Counted from the stretch's first letter, positions 17,592 through 26,402 are shown. The stretch is 64,000 bases of DNA from an uncultured Fodinibius sp. (GCA_913057775.1 CAJXOG010000001.1:1-64000), one strand, 5' to 3'. The notes: generated by a model from the sequence alone, not told the origin. Numbers and translations are program-made.

Positions 17592-18374
17592 ATGAAAAAA
17601 ATTATTGAAAATGTAAGGGCATTAATACGCCTTATACTTTTCTTTCTTCTTTCTTTAGTTACAGTAATTTTAGTTGCATTTGGCAATATACTCTTTGGTT
17701 TCATAAAACCTTCGATGGTTGCCAAATCGAAAAATCGTATAATAACTCTTTGGGCTTGGTTAACAGCTAATATTCTTGGGCTGAATATTACTTCTGAAGG
17801 ATCGCCGCCCAATCCACCTTTTTTTCTGATATCCAATCATTTAAGTTATATCGACGTGGTACCACTATGGTACTTTTTAGATGGCACATTTATTGCTAAA
17901 AGTGAAGTTGCCTCATGGCCGTTTTTTGGATGGGGGACCCGAACCCTGGGAGTTCTTTTCATAAATCGTAAGTTGCAGGGTGATGTTCGCCGGATGAACA
18001 ATCGTATTGCAGAGACCATATCCAATTCTCAGGGGATTATTTTATTTCCCGAAGGAACAAGCTCTAAAGGGGAAAGGATTTTACCTTTTAATTCCTCTTT
18101 ATTAAACTATCCGGCGGAAAAAGAAATACCGGCCAGTTCTGTGGCAATTTCATATCGTACGTCGGATGCCGACCGTCCAGCGTGGTCACACATTTGCTGG
18201 TGGGGAGATATGGCCTTTTTGCCTCATTTTTGGGAGCTGCTTAAAATAAAACAGGTGGATGTTACAGTCAGGTTTGGAGATAAGGTTACTGCCAATGACA
18301 GAAAAGAGCTCTCAAAAAAGTTACATAAACAAGTATCACAATTGTTTATTCCCATTGTTGATTCTCAGAATTAA
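17592..18374 (+). CDS. OlsA/GlsA-like lyso-lipid O-acyltransferase (PlsC family)
   Basis: 260 residues with an N-terminal membrane helix (about 10-35). PlsC-family motifs are clear: SNHLSYIDVVP (the HX4D catalytic block, near residue 80) and LFPEGTSSKG near 152. In ornithine- and glycine-lipid pathways this enzyme esterifies a second fatty acid to the hydroxyl of the N-linked 3-hydroxyacyl chain; elsewhere in the family it acylates lysophosphatidic acid. The 2-bp gap from the OlsB/GlsB-like gene points to the aminolipid role. Inner membrane, active face toward the cytoplasm. Confidence 0.85.
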   Translation: MKKIIENVRALIRLILFFLLSLVTVILVAFGNILFGFIKPSMVAKSKNRIITLWAWLTANILGLNITSEGSPPNPPFFLISNHLSYIDVVPLWYFLDGTFIAKSEVASWPFFGWGTRTLGVLFINRKLQGDVRRMNNRIAETISNSQGIILFPEGTSSKGERILPFNSSLLNYPAEKEIPASSVAISYRTSDADRPAWSHICWWGDMAFLPHFWELLKIKQVDVTVRFGDKVTANDRKELSKKLHKQVSQLFIPIVDSQN

Positions 18375-18391
18375 TTGCATAGATTGATTAG

Positions 18392-20989
18392 ATGTTAAAG
18401 AGCATAAAAGGCTGGAAAAAATACATTCTTATTTATGTCGTTGCTCTGGTACTATCCCATCTTATTACAAGCTTTTTCCAAAGTCCGCTGCCCGATCACG
18501 AAGAACCTAATAAAACTATACAGCTGAACGTCGTCAATGCTGATCAGTCCCTATCTGATAAAGAGATCACCATCGGTTATCAGGACATATATAGCGGATC
18601 AGAAGATAATCCCCCCGTTTTATTACTCTTGCCCGGTGGACCAGATGGTCCCGAAGTGTTTCAAGAAATAATCTCAGATTTGTCCTCTGAAATAAGGGTT
18701 TTAACACCCCATTTGCCGGGTTATGGAAGTGGGAATGATAATCTGCCGAGCTATTCGTTTGAGACCTCATCAGTATATACCGCACAATTTTTAGATACGC
18801 TTGACATTTCCAGTGCTCATGTTTTTGGGTTTGGACTGGGTGGCCCAAGCGCCATTTATTTGGCTCATGATCATCCTAATAAAATAAAATCAGTGGGGCT
18901 TATTGCCTCAGTAGGGGTGCAAGAGTTAGAGCTGCTAGGAAGCTATCGCTTAAATCATGCGGTGCATGGGTTGCAGTTGGGAGCAGTATGGCTGTTACAC
19001 AATGCCGTTCCGCATTTCGGACTTTTTGAAGCCATTAATATTGATGTCTCCTATGCGAAAAGGCACTATGAGTCTGATCAAAGGCCGCTCAGATCCAATT
19101 TGAAACAGCTTCGCAAGCCCATGATCATACTGCATGGTAAGAAAGATCCCTTGGTGCCACTGGCCGCTGCACAAGAGCATTACAGGATTGTTCCACAAAG
19201 CAAATTGCAGTTATTTAATGCGAATCACGATCTCTTGGAGACCCACAGCGATTCGGTTAGTCAGACTATTAAATCATTTGTTACTGAAGCTGAGAAAGGT
19301 ATTGCAACTACGGCTGATAACGCCTCAGAAGAACGTATAAAAGAGGCTGAAAAATCGTTTTCTAATGTCGAGTTTGCAAAATTCGAAGGTATTTCTCTTC
19401 TGATTATTATGCTGATCATCATTTTGGGTACGTTGATTAGCGAGGACTTGACGTGCATCGGTGCAGGATTACTGGTAGCCCGTGGACTTATTGGGTTTTG
19501 GCCTGCAACATTGGCTTGTTTTCTCGGGATCTTTATTGGTGATGTAGGACTTTACGTGGCGGGAAGGGTATTGGGACGGCCCGCGATCAAAAGGGCACCT
19601 TTAAAGTGGATTATTTCAGAAAAAGACCTTGAAAAAAGTGCGCAGTGGTTTAAGGTCAAGGGTCCTGCAATTATTATAGCAACTCGATTTTTGCCGGGCA
19701 GCAGGATGCCAACATATTTTAGTGCAGGGGTAATACGGGCGGGCTTTTGGATGTTTATCTTTTATTTTATCCTCGCAGGACTTGTTTGGACACCTATGCT
19801 TGTGGGGATCTCTAAGCTGCTTGGGAATGAGTTATTACGCTATTTTACGGTCTATCAGGATTATGCCATTTGGGTGTTTCTAGGGGCCGTGGCTTTCATC
19901 ATTATGTTTATTAAGCTAATTATTCCCGCCTTTAGCTATAAAGGTCGGCGACTGTTATTGTCCCGATATCGAAAATTAACGCGTTGGCAATACTGGTGGC
20001 CTATTATCATTTATACACCCGTAACGCTGTATATTATTTATTTGGGGATTAAATATCGCTGCCTGACGTTGTTTACAGCTGTTAATCCTGCTATACCCGA
20101 TGGTGGATTTATTGGAGAATCCAAAAGTGCCATTCTAGATTTATTTGAGGATTCCTCAGCGGTAGCTTCGTATAAGAAAATTCCTTTTAGTGAAGAAACT
20201 GGAAATATGCTTGATGCTGCCGATCAATTTTTAAGAGAAAATAACTTAAGCTTTCCGGTTGTTCTAAAACCGGATGTAGGAGAAAGAGGCAAAGGGGTTA
20301 GAATTTTAAAAGATCGATATGCTTTGCAGGATTATCTTTCTGATTGTTCAGAGGATATCATCATACAGGAGTTTATAGAAGGCAAGGAAGTAGGAATTTT
20401 CTATTATCAAAAACCCCAAGAGGAGCAGGGACATATTCTTTCCATTACCAAAAAGGTTTTACCACAAATTGTTGGTGACGGAGAAAAAACGGTACAAGAA
20501 CTTATTTTATCTAATAATGTTACCGTGAATATGGGCAAAGAATATCTCAAGCAAAATGAAGAACATTTGTTTGAGATACCGGATGATGGAGAACAAATTA
20601 CATTAGTTGATGTAGGAACACATGCCCGGGGTGCTGTCTTTTTTGACGGGAGTGAGTTTATTACTGAAACTTTGACAAAGAAAATGAATAAAATTTGTAA
20701 ATCAGCAGAGGGTTTTCAATTTGGGAGATTTGATATCAAAGTACCAGATTACGAACAATTAAAAGATGGTAAAGGATTAAAAATAGTTGAGGTGAATGGC
20801 GTAACTTCTGAATCAACAAATATTTATGATGATAAATATTCTTTTATTGACGCACAGAATATCTTGATGAATCAGTGGAAGGTTGCTTTTGAAATAGGAA
20901 ATCAGCTAAGAAAAAATGGGAGTGAGGTTTCTTCATTATTTCCTTTTCTCAAGAGGGCTTTTAATCAAATAGTGAAAACAAATTCTTAG
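18392..20989 (+). CDS. Alpha/beta-hydrolase - DedA - ATP-grasp fusion protein
   Basis: 865 residues in three parts. (1) A membrane anchor (about 11-30), then an alpha/beta-hydrolase domain (about 60-300) with Asp252 and His279 in place, but the nucleophile elbow reads G-F-G-L-G (146-150), with Gly148 where Ser belongs. (2) A DedA/VTT domain (about 335-512) with E351-D352, GD (383-384), GR (391-392) and RFLPGSR (432-438), plus another membrane helix at about 532-552. (3) An ATP-grasp domain (about 575-840) with VVLKPDVGERGKG, IIIQEFIEGKEVG and the Mg-binding pattern D781, E800-x-N802. DedA proteins are linked to lipid flipping; ATP-grasp enzymes of this type join a carboxylate to an amine. Following two aminolipid acyltransferases by 17 bp, it may extend and export that lipid. 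Domains are seen; function is inferred. Confidence 0.85.
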   Translation: MLKSIKGWKKYILIYVVALVLSHLITSFFQSPLPDHEEPNKTIQLNVVNADQSLSDKEITIGYQDIYSGSEDNPPVLLLLPGGPDGPEVFQEIISDLSSEIRVLTPHLPGYGSGNDNLPSYSFETSSVYTAQFLDTLDISSAHVFGFGLGGPSAIYLAHDHPNKIKSVGLIASVGVQELELLGSYRLNHAVHGLQLGAVWLLHNAVPHFGLFEAINIDVSYAKRHYESDQRPLRSNLKQLRKPMIILHGKKDPLVPLAAAQEHYRIVPQSKLQLFNANHDLLETHSDSVSQTIKSFVTEAEKGIATTADNASEERIKEAEKSFSNVEFAKFEGISLLIIMLIIILGTLISEDLTCIGAGLLVARGLIGFWPATLACFLGIFIGDVGLYVAGRVLGRPAIKRAPLKWIISEKDLEKSAQWFKVKGPAIIIATRFLPGSRMPTYFSAGVIRAGFWMFIFYFILAGLVWTPMLVGISKLLGNELLRYFTVYQDYAIWVFLGAVAFIIMFIKLIIPAFSYKGRRLLLSRYRKLTRWQYWWPIIIYTPVTLYIIYLGIKYRCLTLFTAVNPAIPDGGFIGESKSAILDLFEDSSAVASYKKIPFSEETGNMLDAADQFLRENNLSFPVVLKPDVGERGKGVRILKDRYALQDYLSDCSEDIIIQEFIEGKEVGIFYYQKPQEEQGHILSITKKVLPQIVGDGEKTVQELILSNNVTVNMGKEYLKQNEEHLFEIPDDGEQITLVDVGTHARGAVFFDGSEFITETLTKKMNKICKSAEGFQFGRFDIKVPDYEQLKDGKGLKIVEVNGVTSESTNIYDDKYSFIDAQNILMNQWKVAFEIGNQLRKNGSEVSSLFPFLKRAFNQIVKTNS

Positions 20990-21540
20990 AAATATTTTTC
21001 TAACATCTCACTGGCTTTTTCATGATTAAGTTCGGCTGCCTTTTGTAAGTCTTGCTCTGCTTTGTCCATATGCTCGGATATCATATAGCTGCATCCACGG
21101 TTAAAGAGCAACTCCACATTTTGCGGATTATCCTCAAGTGCTTTGGTAAAATGAATAATGGCTTGTTCATGCTCTCCCAACATCTGTGCATAGACCATTC
21201 CGACACCTTGTTGGGCAATAGTGTTATCAGCATTTACATCGAGGGCTTTTTTGAATTGCGCAAGCGCTTTCTGAGGCTTTCCACTATTGTGATATAAAGT
21301 ACCTAACAATTGATAAAGTTGATCGTCGCCAGGCTGTTGATCTATAGCAAACAGAAGAAATTTCTCAGCTTCTTCGTCATCTTCATTCATAACTTTGATG
21401 AGCGCCTTATTTCTAAGGGCTTGTGGATGACCTGGCTCTCTGTTTAATACTTCATTAAACAGGCGCAGAGCATGTTCATGGTTTTGTTTTTCTAAATTTT
21501 CTTTAGCCCGGTTATAAATTTTTTCTGTCTTTTGACCCAT
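20986..21540 (-). CDS. Tetratricopeptide-repeat protein
   Basis: 184 residues made almost entirely of about four or five TPR units, each of 34 residues with the usual small-residue spacing (for example HALRLFNEVLNREPGHPQAL, KALAQFKKALDVNADN, QAIIHFTKALEDNPQNVELL). There is no signal peptide or membrane segment, so it is probably cytoplasmic. TPR stacks mediate protein contacts, and a partner cannot be named. Its stop codon overlaps that of the upstream fusion gene by four bases tail-to-tail, leaving no room for a terminator. Confidence 0.85.
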   Translation of the reverse strand: MGQKTEKIYNRAKENLEKQNHEHALRLFNEVLNREPGHPQALRNKALIKVMNEDDEEAEKFLLFAIDQQPGDDQLYQLLGTLYHNSGKPQKALAQFKKALDVNADNTIAQQGVGMVYAQMLGEHEQAIIHFTKALEDNPQNVELLFNRGCSYMISEHMDKAEQDLQKAAELNHEKASEMLEKYF

Positions 21541-21588
21541 AAATCCTTAGAAAATTCTCGTTGATAGATATTAAAAATATTAATTTTA

Positions 21589-22584
21589 TCAGTGTAATAA
21601 AGAAGAATTTGATTTATTCATTGCACTTTTTCTAAAAGTATCCATTGCAATCATATTGTTCACTGCGTCGGTAAGTGGGGTCGGTACCGGACAGTCTTTT
21701 ATAACAGCATCGGAGAATGCTTTTGCCTGCAGGGTATATTGATTTACAGGTGGAAAGGTAATCTCTTCCTTCGCTCCGCCTTTAAAGAGCCAAATTTTTG
21801 TTTTTTGATCCGATGGAGCATTAAAGGGAATCTCAATAATAATTCTACCATCTGTACCTATAATGGTCACTTGCTGATGGGATACTGTTTGCGTAGCACA
21901 AGTAAATGTTGCGGTTCCGGAGTTAAATTCGAATGTTCCGGATGCTAAATAATCAGTTTTAAATTTCGGATCTATTTTCCAGCATCCCGAAATATCAGTC
22001 GGTTCCTCATCAAAAAGAAATCGTGACAAGGAAATGCAATAACAACCGATATCCATAAGTCCGCCGCCACCCATATCAGGCTTATTGCGGATATTGTTGG
22101 GATCATCGTTATAATAAGAGAAAAATGAGCTTACAGTCTTGAGGGTACCTATCTCTCCATCAGAAACTAGTGACTTGGCTTTTTTCCACTGGGGATGAAA
22201 GCGATACATGAATGCTTCCATCACTTTGAGATTCGGATATCCATTTACCTTTTGTATCAGCTCTTGAGCCTCTTGACTATTCAAAGCGATCGGTTTTTCA
22301 CATAGTACATGTTTTCCGGCCTCCAATGACTCCACAGTTTTTGTGACATGGAGGTGGTTGGGGAGGGGATTATAAATAGCATCGATGGAATGATCTGCTA
22401 ATAGTTCTTTATATGAGCCATACGAATTTGGTATATCGAGTTTTTTTGACGCAAAGTTCGCTTTTTCTTTCGATCGGGAAGCGATTCCTTTCACAATACA
22501 CTTTTCAGCTTGTTGTATTGCAGGAATAACTTTTTCTATACCTATTTTTGCAGTACTCAGGATACCCCAGGTTACGGTATTCAT
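21589..22584 (-). CDS. Gfo/Idh/MocA-family NAD(P)-dependent oxidoreductase
   Basis: 331 residues from the ATG at 22584; a TTG two codons upstream is less likely. The N-terminal Rossmann domain opens VTWGILSTAKIG, the form seen in dihydrodiol-dehydrogenase-like members; then HVLCEKPIALN carries the family Glu-Lys-Pro, with Lys near residue 92. MGGGGLMDIGCYCISLSRF in the middle includes the conserved Asp and substrate-domain helix. Members oxidise or reduce sugars and related polyols in the cytoplasm. The substrate is not predictable and neighbours give no pathway. Confidence 0.88.
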   Translation of the reverse strand: MNTVTWGILSTAKIGIEKVIPAIQQAEKCIVKGIASRSKEKANFASKKLDIPNSYGSYKELLADHSIDAIYNPLPNHLHVTKTVESLEAGKHVLCEKPIALNSQEAQELIQKVNGYPNLKVMEAFMYRFHPQWKKAKSLVSDGEIGTLKTVSSFFSYYNDDPNNIRNKPDMGGGGLMDIGCYCISLSRFLFDEEPTDISGCWKIDPKFKTDYLASGTFEFNSGTATFTCATQTVSHQQVTIIGTDGRIIIEIPFNAPSDQKTKIWLFKGGAKEEITFPPVNQYTLQAKAFSDAVIKDCPVPTPLTDAVNNMIAMDTFRKSAMNKSNSSLLH

Positions 22585-22627
22585 AAACAATTGGTGTGTT
22601 AAAAATCAGCCTTAGTATCCCAAAATA

Positions 22628-23083
22628 TTAGGTGGCCAACAAATATAAGACGGCAAAACGCGCATTTTCTTTGATATTGCAGCCGGGATCAGGCGCAAAA
22701 AAGTTGAGCGATATTGGATTCCCTTTTTGTTGGTTAGAAAACATCGATGAATTGGCAATGACACCCGCTTTTCTAGCATGTGAATGTAAACTTATGAATG
22801 CTATGGTGTCGTCTACTTCTTTAACAGTTTCATTCATGGTAGCTTGATAGTGCCCTTTGGGGAGGTTCCACCATCCATAGTCGTCCCCTTGATTCTTTTG
22901 TGGATTGATCAATTCCTTTTCTGCTGCTTCAAACTCACTGCCACCAAAATCCAGTGAACCTGCATTTGCAAATTTGTGAATCGAATCTACGGTTAAATCA
23001 AGATGGGTTTCGTGTTGCTGGGTTTCTTTGTGGATTATAGATTGAATATGCTTTTGAAACTCATCGGATTTTAGGAAAAACAT
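22628..23083 (-). CDS. dUTPase/dCTP-deaminase-fold protein
   Basis: 151 residues from the ATG at 23083 (MFFLKSDEFQ); a longer reading to 23125 has no sensible start. The central part (LPKGHYQATMNETVKEVDDT then FISLHSHARKAGVIANSSMF) resembles the trimeric dUTPase/dCTP deaminase barrel, where similar segments bear a residue-rich loop ending R-S-S. The catalytic residues of either enzyme are not unambiguous, so nucleotide hydrolase, deaminase or a non-catalytic relative all remain possible. It is a single gene between an oxidoreductase and an LMF1-like gene on the same strand. Confidence 0.5.
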   Translation of the reverse strand: MFFLKSDEFQKHIQSIIHKETQQHETHLDLTVDSIHKFANAGSLDFGGSEFEAAEKELINPQKNQGDDYGWWNLPKGHYQATMNETVKEVDDTIAFISLHSHARKAGVIANSSMFSNQQKGNPISLNFFAPDPGCNIKENARFAVLYLLAT

Positions 23084-23154
23084 AATGTAATAATTTGTTG
23101 TGTTGGTTAAGTGTTTTAACAACAAGTAAAGAATTCATGATACCTTTAAGATAA

Positions 23155-24600
23155 TTAATGGCTAAAATGCTGTAAATCATCAATTGATTGTGGAGGGAGA
23201 TACATACGTTCAAAGCTCCGCTTCCACCAGTTGCCGGTTTCTTTGTACTCTTTTTGATCAGTAAATCTACATTTAAAAAGTCGTGCCCGTATATATTTGG
23301 GATCTTTGTGGTTAAAAGGGTTATTTGATAAAAGTTTTAAGGTTTCTTGGTCGCCTTTTAACAATTGATGAATAAATTTCATAAGCCAGGTGTTGGCCCG
23401 AATGGAACTCATGGCTGCAAACCACATCTGCCAATCAAGTCGAAGATGATAGGGAGCCCACTGCATCGGTATCCGTTTTGGGTTACCCGGTTTTCCCTTA
23501 AATTCGTATGTTTCCCAAATTGTTTCTGCATCAATTAGATCGTCAGTCGTTCCTTCAATTACGATCTCATATCGTGTTCTGGTTACCGATCCAAAAGCAC
23601 CGTATGTATTAACCAAGTGCAGTGGATTAAAGCTTGCATTCATCCGCTGATGAGGAGAGATCATGTTTTTAATAGGACCAATACTTAAATAGGCTACAAT
23701 GATCCCAACAATAATCGTAAGAACACCCAGTATCGAACTGGCGAAGAGTTCTGTGGGCGGAGAAATTGGGATCAGGTAAGCCAGATAATGGTTACTTATG
23801 CCACTGAATGCCAATATGAGCGTCAACCAGTTCAACCAGGCATAATTTCCGCTTATGATAAGGTAAAGCTGAGATAAAATGATCAACAAAGCTCCGATAG
23901 TAGCAAATGGTTGCGGTAAAAACAGTAGCCAGACGGCTCCCAGCTGTACAATATGATTAAACAGTGTTTCAATCTTGTGTAGTTTTTGGGGTAGTAGGTG
24001 AAAGAGTCTGCTTAGTGGATTAGGCATCGGCTGTGTTTCATGGTGGTAGTTGAGGCAGGTTAAGTTACGCCAGCACTTATCACCGCGCATCTTAATAAGT
24101 CCTGCTCCAAACTCGACTCTGAATACAAGCCAGCGAAGAATAAATACCATTATTAAGGAGCTCTCGTATTTTATGGGACCCAGGAAAACAGCGTAAAATC
24201 CAGCTTCCAGAAGCAATGATTCCCATCCAAAGCCGTAAAAGAGCTGACCTACATTTACAATTGAGAGGTATAGTATCCAAAGCAAAAGCCAGACCAGCAT
24301 TGAAAGCCATAAAGGACCTGCGTCTGAAATTCCTAAAGCAGCGAGTAAAGCAAGGACAAATCCCGTCCATGCAATAATACCGAAAAAGTGATCAGAATAG
24401 TGCCAATGAAAAATGCTCGGATATTTTTTGAAAGTGATACGGTTTAAAAAACGGGGGACAGGCATCAGACCTTTTTCTCCCAATAGCGGTCTGAATTGAT
24501 TAATTGCAACCAGAAATGCAATTACATAGATGAATCCTATTCCACGTTGAATGATGAAAGTGCTAAGCCAATATTCGGATTGATATAATCCTTCAATCAT
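23155..24600 (-). CDS. Lipase maturation factor (LMF1)-like membrane protein
   Basis: 481 residues with about ten hydrophobic segments through residue ~310, then a soluble C-terminal domain. The opening (STFIIQRGIGFIYVIAFLVA), LYLSIVNVGQLFYGFGWESL, FRVEFGAGLIKMRGDKCWRN and the tail PMQWAPYHLRLDWQMWFAAM are hallmark segments of the LMF family. In animals LMF1 is an ER protein needed for lipase folding. Bacterial homologues are widespread but uncharacterised, so the name describes homology, not function. Inner membrane. Confidence 0.85.
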   Translation of the reverse strand: MIEGLYQSEYWLSTFIIQRGIGFIYVIAFLVAINQFRPLLGEKGLMPVPRFLNRITFKKYPSIFHWHYSDHFFGIIAWTGFVLALLAALGISDAGPLWLSMLVWLLLWILYLSIVNVGQLFYGFGWESLLLEAGFYAVFLGPIKYESSLIMVFILRWLVFRVEFGAGLIKMRGDKCWRNLTCLNYHHETQPMPNPLSRLFHLLPQKLHKIETLFNHIVQLGAVWLLFLPQPFATIGALLIILSQLYLIISGNYAWLNWLTLILAFSGISNHYLAYLIPISPPTELFASSILGVLTIIVGIIVAYLSIGPIKNMISPHQRMNASFNPLHLVNTYGAFGSVTRTRYEIVIEGTTDDLIDAETIWETYEFKGKPGNPKRIPMQWAPYHLRLDWQMWFAAMSSIRANTWLMKFIHQLLKGDQETLKLLSNNPFNHKDPKYIRARLFKCRFTDQKEYKETGNWWKRSFERMYLPPQSIDDLQHFSH

Positions 24601-24684
24601 AGCTAAAGCTTTTGTGCGAATAGAGCTTTAATACATGCTGACAAAAGAATATATCATAAAATATTGGAGTCACCTCTTTTTATG

Positions 24685-25152
24685 TCAAGTGGATAACTCT
24701 TTTTGCACCACAAAGGTTGACTCAATCTCACCATTTAATAAAACTTTCTGCTTTTGAACCGTAGAAAAGCCCATTTTAAAATAGAATGGTCGATATAGGG
24801 CATTGGTTTCGGTATGGATGGTAGAGATGTCTTTGGCCACAGCATACTCTTCGAGTGCAGTATATAGTTGTTTGCCGATGCCTTGCCCTCTATAGTCGGG
24901 ATGACAATAAAAGCAACTGATATGGCCGCTATAACCAAGTTGGCCAACTCCAATAATACGATTATTTTTTTCAACAACGACAGTAAAATTTGTCAAACAG
25001 GTTTCTTCCCAATTTTTGAAATGAATATTACTGGGAGCAAAGGAGTGTTTTTCTGTTTCTGAAAAACCTTCAGCATTTAAAATGCTTACCGAGTCGCCAA
25101 GCAGATGGGCAATCTGTTTGATATCACCTTTTTTGTAGAGTCGTATTTCCAT
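24685..25152 (-). CDS. GNAT-family N-acetyltransferase
   Basis: 155 residues, one GNAT domain. The acetyl-CoA-binding motif A is visible as FYCHPDYRGQGIGKQLYTAL (about residues 82-101), preceded by the strand NNRIIGVGQLGYSG and followed by LYRPFYFKMGFSTVQ. It opens MEIRLYKKGDIKQIAHLL, typical of the family. These cytoplasmic enzymes acetylate amines of proteins, antibiotics or metabolites. The substrate is unknown and the gene seems to stand alone. Confidence 0.88.
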   Translation of the reverse strand: MEIRLYKKGDIKQIAHLLGDSVSILNAEGFSETEKHSFAPSNIHFKNWEETCLTNFTVVVEKNNRIIGVGQLGYSGHISCFYCHPDYRGQGIGKQLYTALEEYAVAKDISTIHTETNALYRPFYFKMGFSTVQKQKVLLNGEIESTFVVQKELST

Positions 25153-25349
25153 AGATAGGATATTAAGGGAGATTTAAACTGATAATGGATTAACTATCAG
25201 GGATTTAGCAAATGAGTAAATTTTCCTTCGTACAAATTAGCTTTAAGTATAGTAAAAATAACTACTTAAATACTAATAAAATTCCCATATCAATAATTTG
25301 TTTGCCGCTGTCTTGGTAAATGCTTTATACCGAGCGACTTATAAAATAT

Positions 25350-25384
25350 AAAAAGCTGCTCCCCGGGATTGGAGAGCAGCTTTA
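25350..25384 (-). terminator. Terminator after the DUF1508 microprotein gene
   Basis: A 10-bp stem, AAAGCTGCTC with GAGCAGCTTT, encloses a loop of about 12 bases. On the minus strand it is followed by TTTTTATATTTT. It lies 17 bases beyond the stop of the small minus-strand gene at 25401-25577. Confidence 0.8.
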
Positions 25385-25400
25385 TAGAAGCAAAAAGTGA

Positions 25401-25577
25401 TTAATAGGAGTTACTTCGTGTATAGCTTGTGCAGTTACCGTTTTCCTTTCCGTCTTTTTTACATTCTTCTTTATCTTCAAATCCGCCATCGGAATAGGCT
25501 TCGATATCACCATTTTTGGAGGTTCGTCTCCATCTCCATTCCCCTTTGGCATCTTGGTACATTTCACATCTTGGCAT
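25401..25577 (-). CDS. DUF1508 (YegP-like) microprotein
   Basis: 58 residues, ATG at 25577 and TAA at 25403-25401. MYQDAKGEWRWR, then KNGDIEAYSDGGF, follows the DUF1508/YegP pattern (a short strand, G-E-W/Y-R-W, N-G-x-I-I-A-x-S, then G-F/Y). Three Cys and a Lys/Glu-rich helix (EDKEECKKDGKENG) follow. A good terminator lies just past the stop, supporting a real transcription unit. Other, longer open frames over the same bases lack any family resemblance. DUF1508 proteins are small, often stress-related, with no established biochemical role. Confidence 0.72.
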   Translation of the reverse strand: MPRCEMYQDAKGEWRWRRTSKNGDIEAYSDGGFEDKEECKKDGKENGNCTSYTRSNSY

Positions 25578-25711
25578 AAAGCTTAGATACCTTTATTTGC
25601 TTAAAATTATAACGTCTTATATAAATAATGATTCTATTTAATATTTACAAAATTTGAACCTGTATTAATAGAATATATTTAGAAGTTTGCTAAGAATTTC
25701 TGCTGAAAAGT

Positions 25712-25972
25712 TTAGCTACTATTCAACTTTATGTGATAATCGTATTCCGAGGAAAAAATTACTTCAAACCCATTTACATGGCTTACTATAGCAAGCATCA
25801 GAAACAGAAGTCCGGAAATAATGAGTGTGATATTTATCCCTTGCATCAAATAAAAATACAATCTTGAATGCTGATCACGAATAATTTTCTTATGAAATTT
25901 AATTCGGTTGTTAATATAAGCTCGAAAACTCAAAAAGATGATTATCAGGGCACCAGAACCGATCCAAAACAT
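25712..25972 (-). CDS. Small two-helix membrane protein
   Basis: 86 residues with hydrophobic helices at about 4-20 and 48-68, separated by a basic loop (AYINNRIKFHKKIIRDQHSR) that should be cytoplasmic. I recognise no family. It lies in a run of small minus-strand hypotheticals with AT-rich gaps and no obvious terminator. Composition matches its neighbours. Confidence 0.5.
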   Translation of the reverse strand: MFWIGSGALIIIFLSFRAYINNRIKFHKKIIRDQHSRLYFYLMQGINITLIISGLLFLMLAIVSHVNGFEVIFSSEYDYHIKLNSS

Positions 25973-26029
25973 AAAACTTTTTTAGCTTTATAGGTTTAAA
26001 TGGATCAGGGTGTTCCGAAAAAAACAGTA

Positions 26030-26227
26030 TTAGGGGAGAAGTTTAAAATCGTAATCCACCTTGTCTTTAATCTCCATATTTGGTAGATCTATGGGTACAT
26101 CGTGTTCGTCTGCCTCCTTTTTTAATTTTGTATAAAAAGTTCTCGACAAAAGTAACCGTTGGTATTCTACGCCGTTTTCGTTGATGTAATCTGTAATCGC
26201 ATCGCGAAGCCGATCCATTTTTTCCAT
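26030..26227 (-). CDS. Small hypothetical protein
   Basis: 65 residues from the ATG at 26227 (MEKMDRLRDAITDYINENG); an upstream TTG would add ten residues. Charged and predicted mostly helical, with no signal, membrane segment or known motif. It may be an adaptor or a regulator of a neighbour. The 145-bp gap on the far side, up to 26402, holds nothing recognisable. Confidence 0.45.
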   Translation of the reverse strand: MEKMDRLRDAITDYINENGVEYQRLLLSRTFYTKLKKEADEHDVPIDLPNMEIKDKVDYDFKLLP

Positions 26228-26402
26228 AGCTATCAATAGTTTAATACGGAATTTCAATTCAGCTCAAAACATAACATAAATTTATCAAACCAATAAGGAG
26301 ATATTCCAGTTTGCCAAATAAAAGATAGGGTAGTGCAACTTTTATTTCACATCAGGTATAGATATTTATCTTGGCAAGAAATTTAATGGATCTATCAATC
26401 AG

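Noticed and set aside
25397-25579. A plus-strand 60-residue frame over the DUF1508 gene
   Set aside because: Its composition is random and the overlapping minus-strand frame has a family pattern and a terminator.
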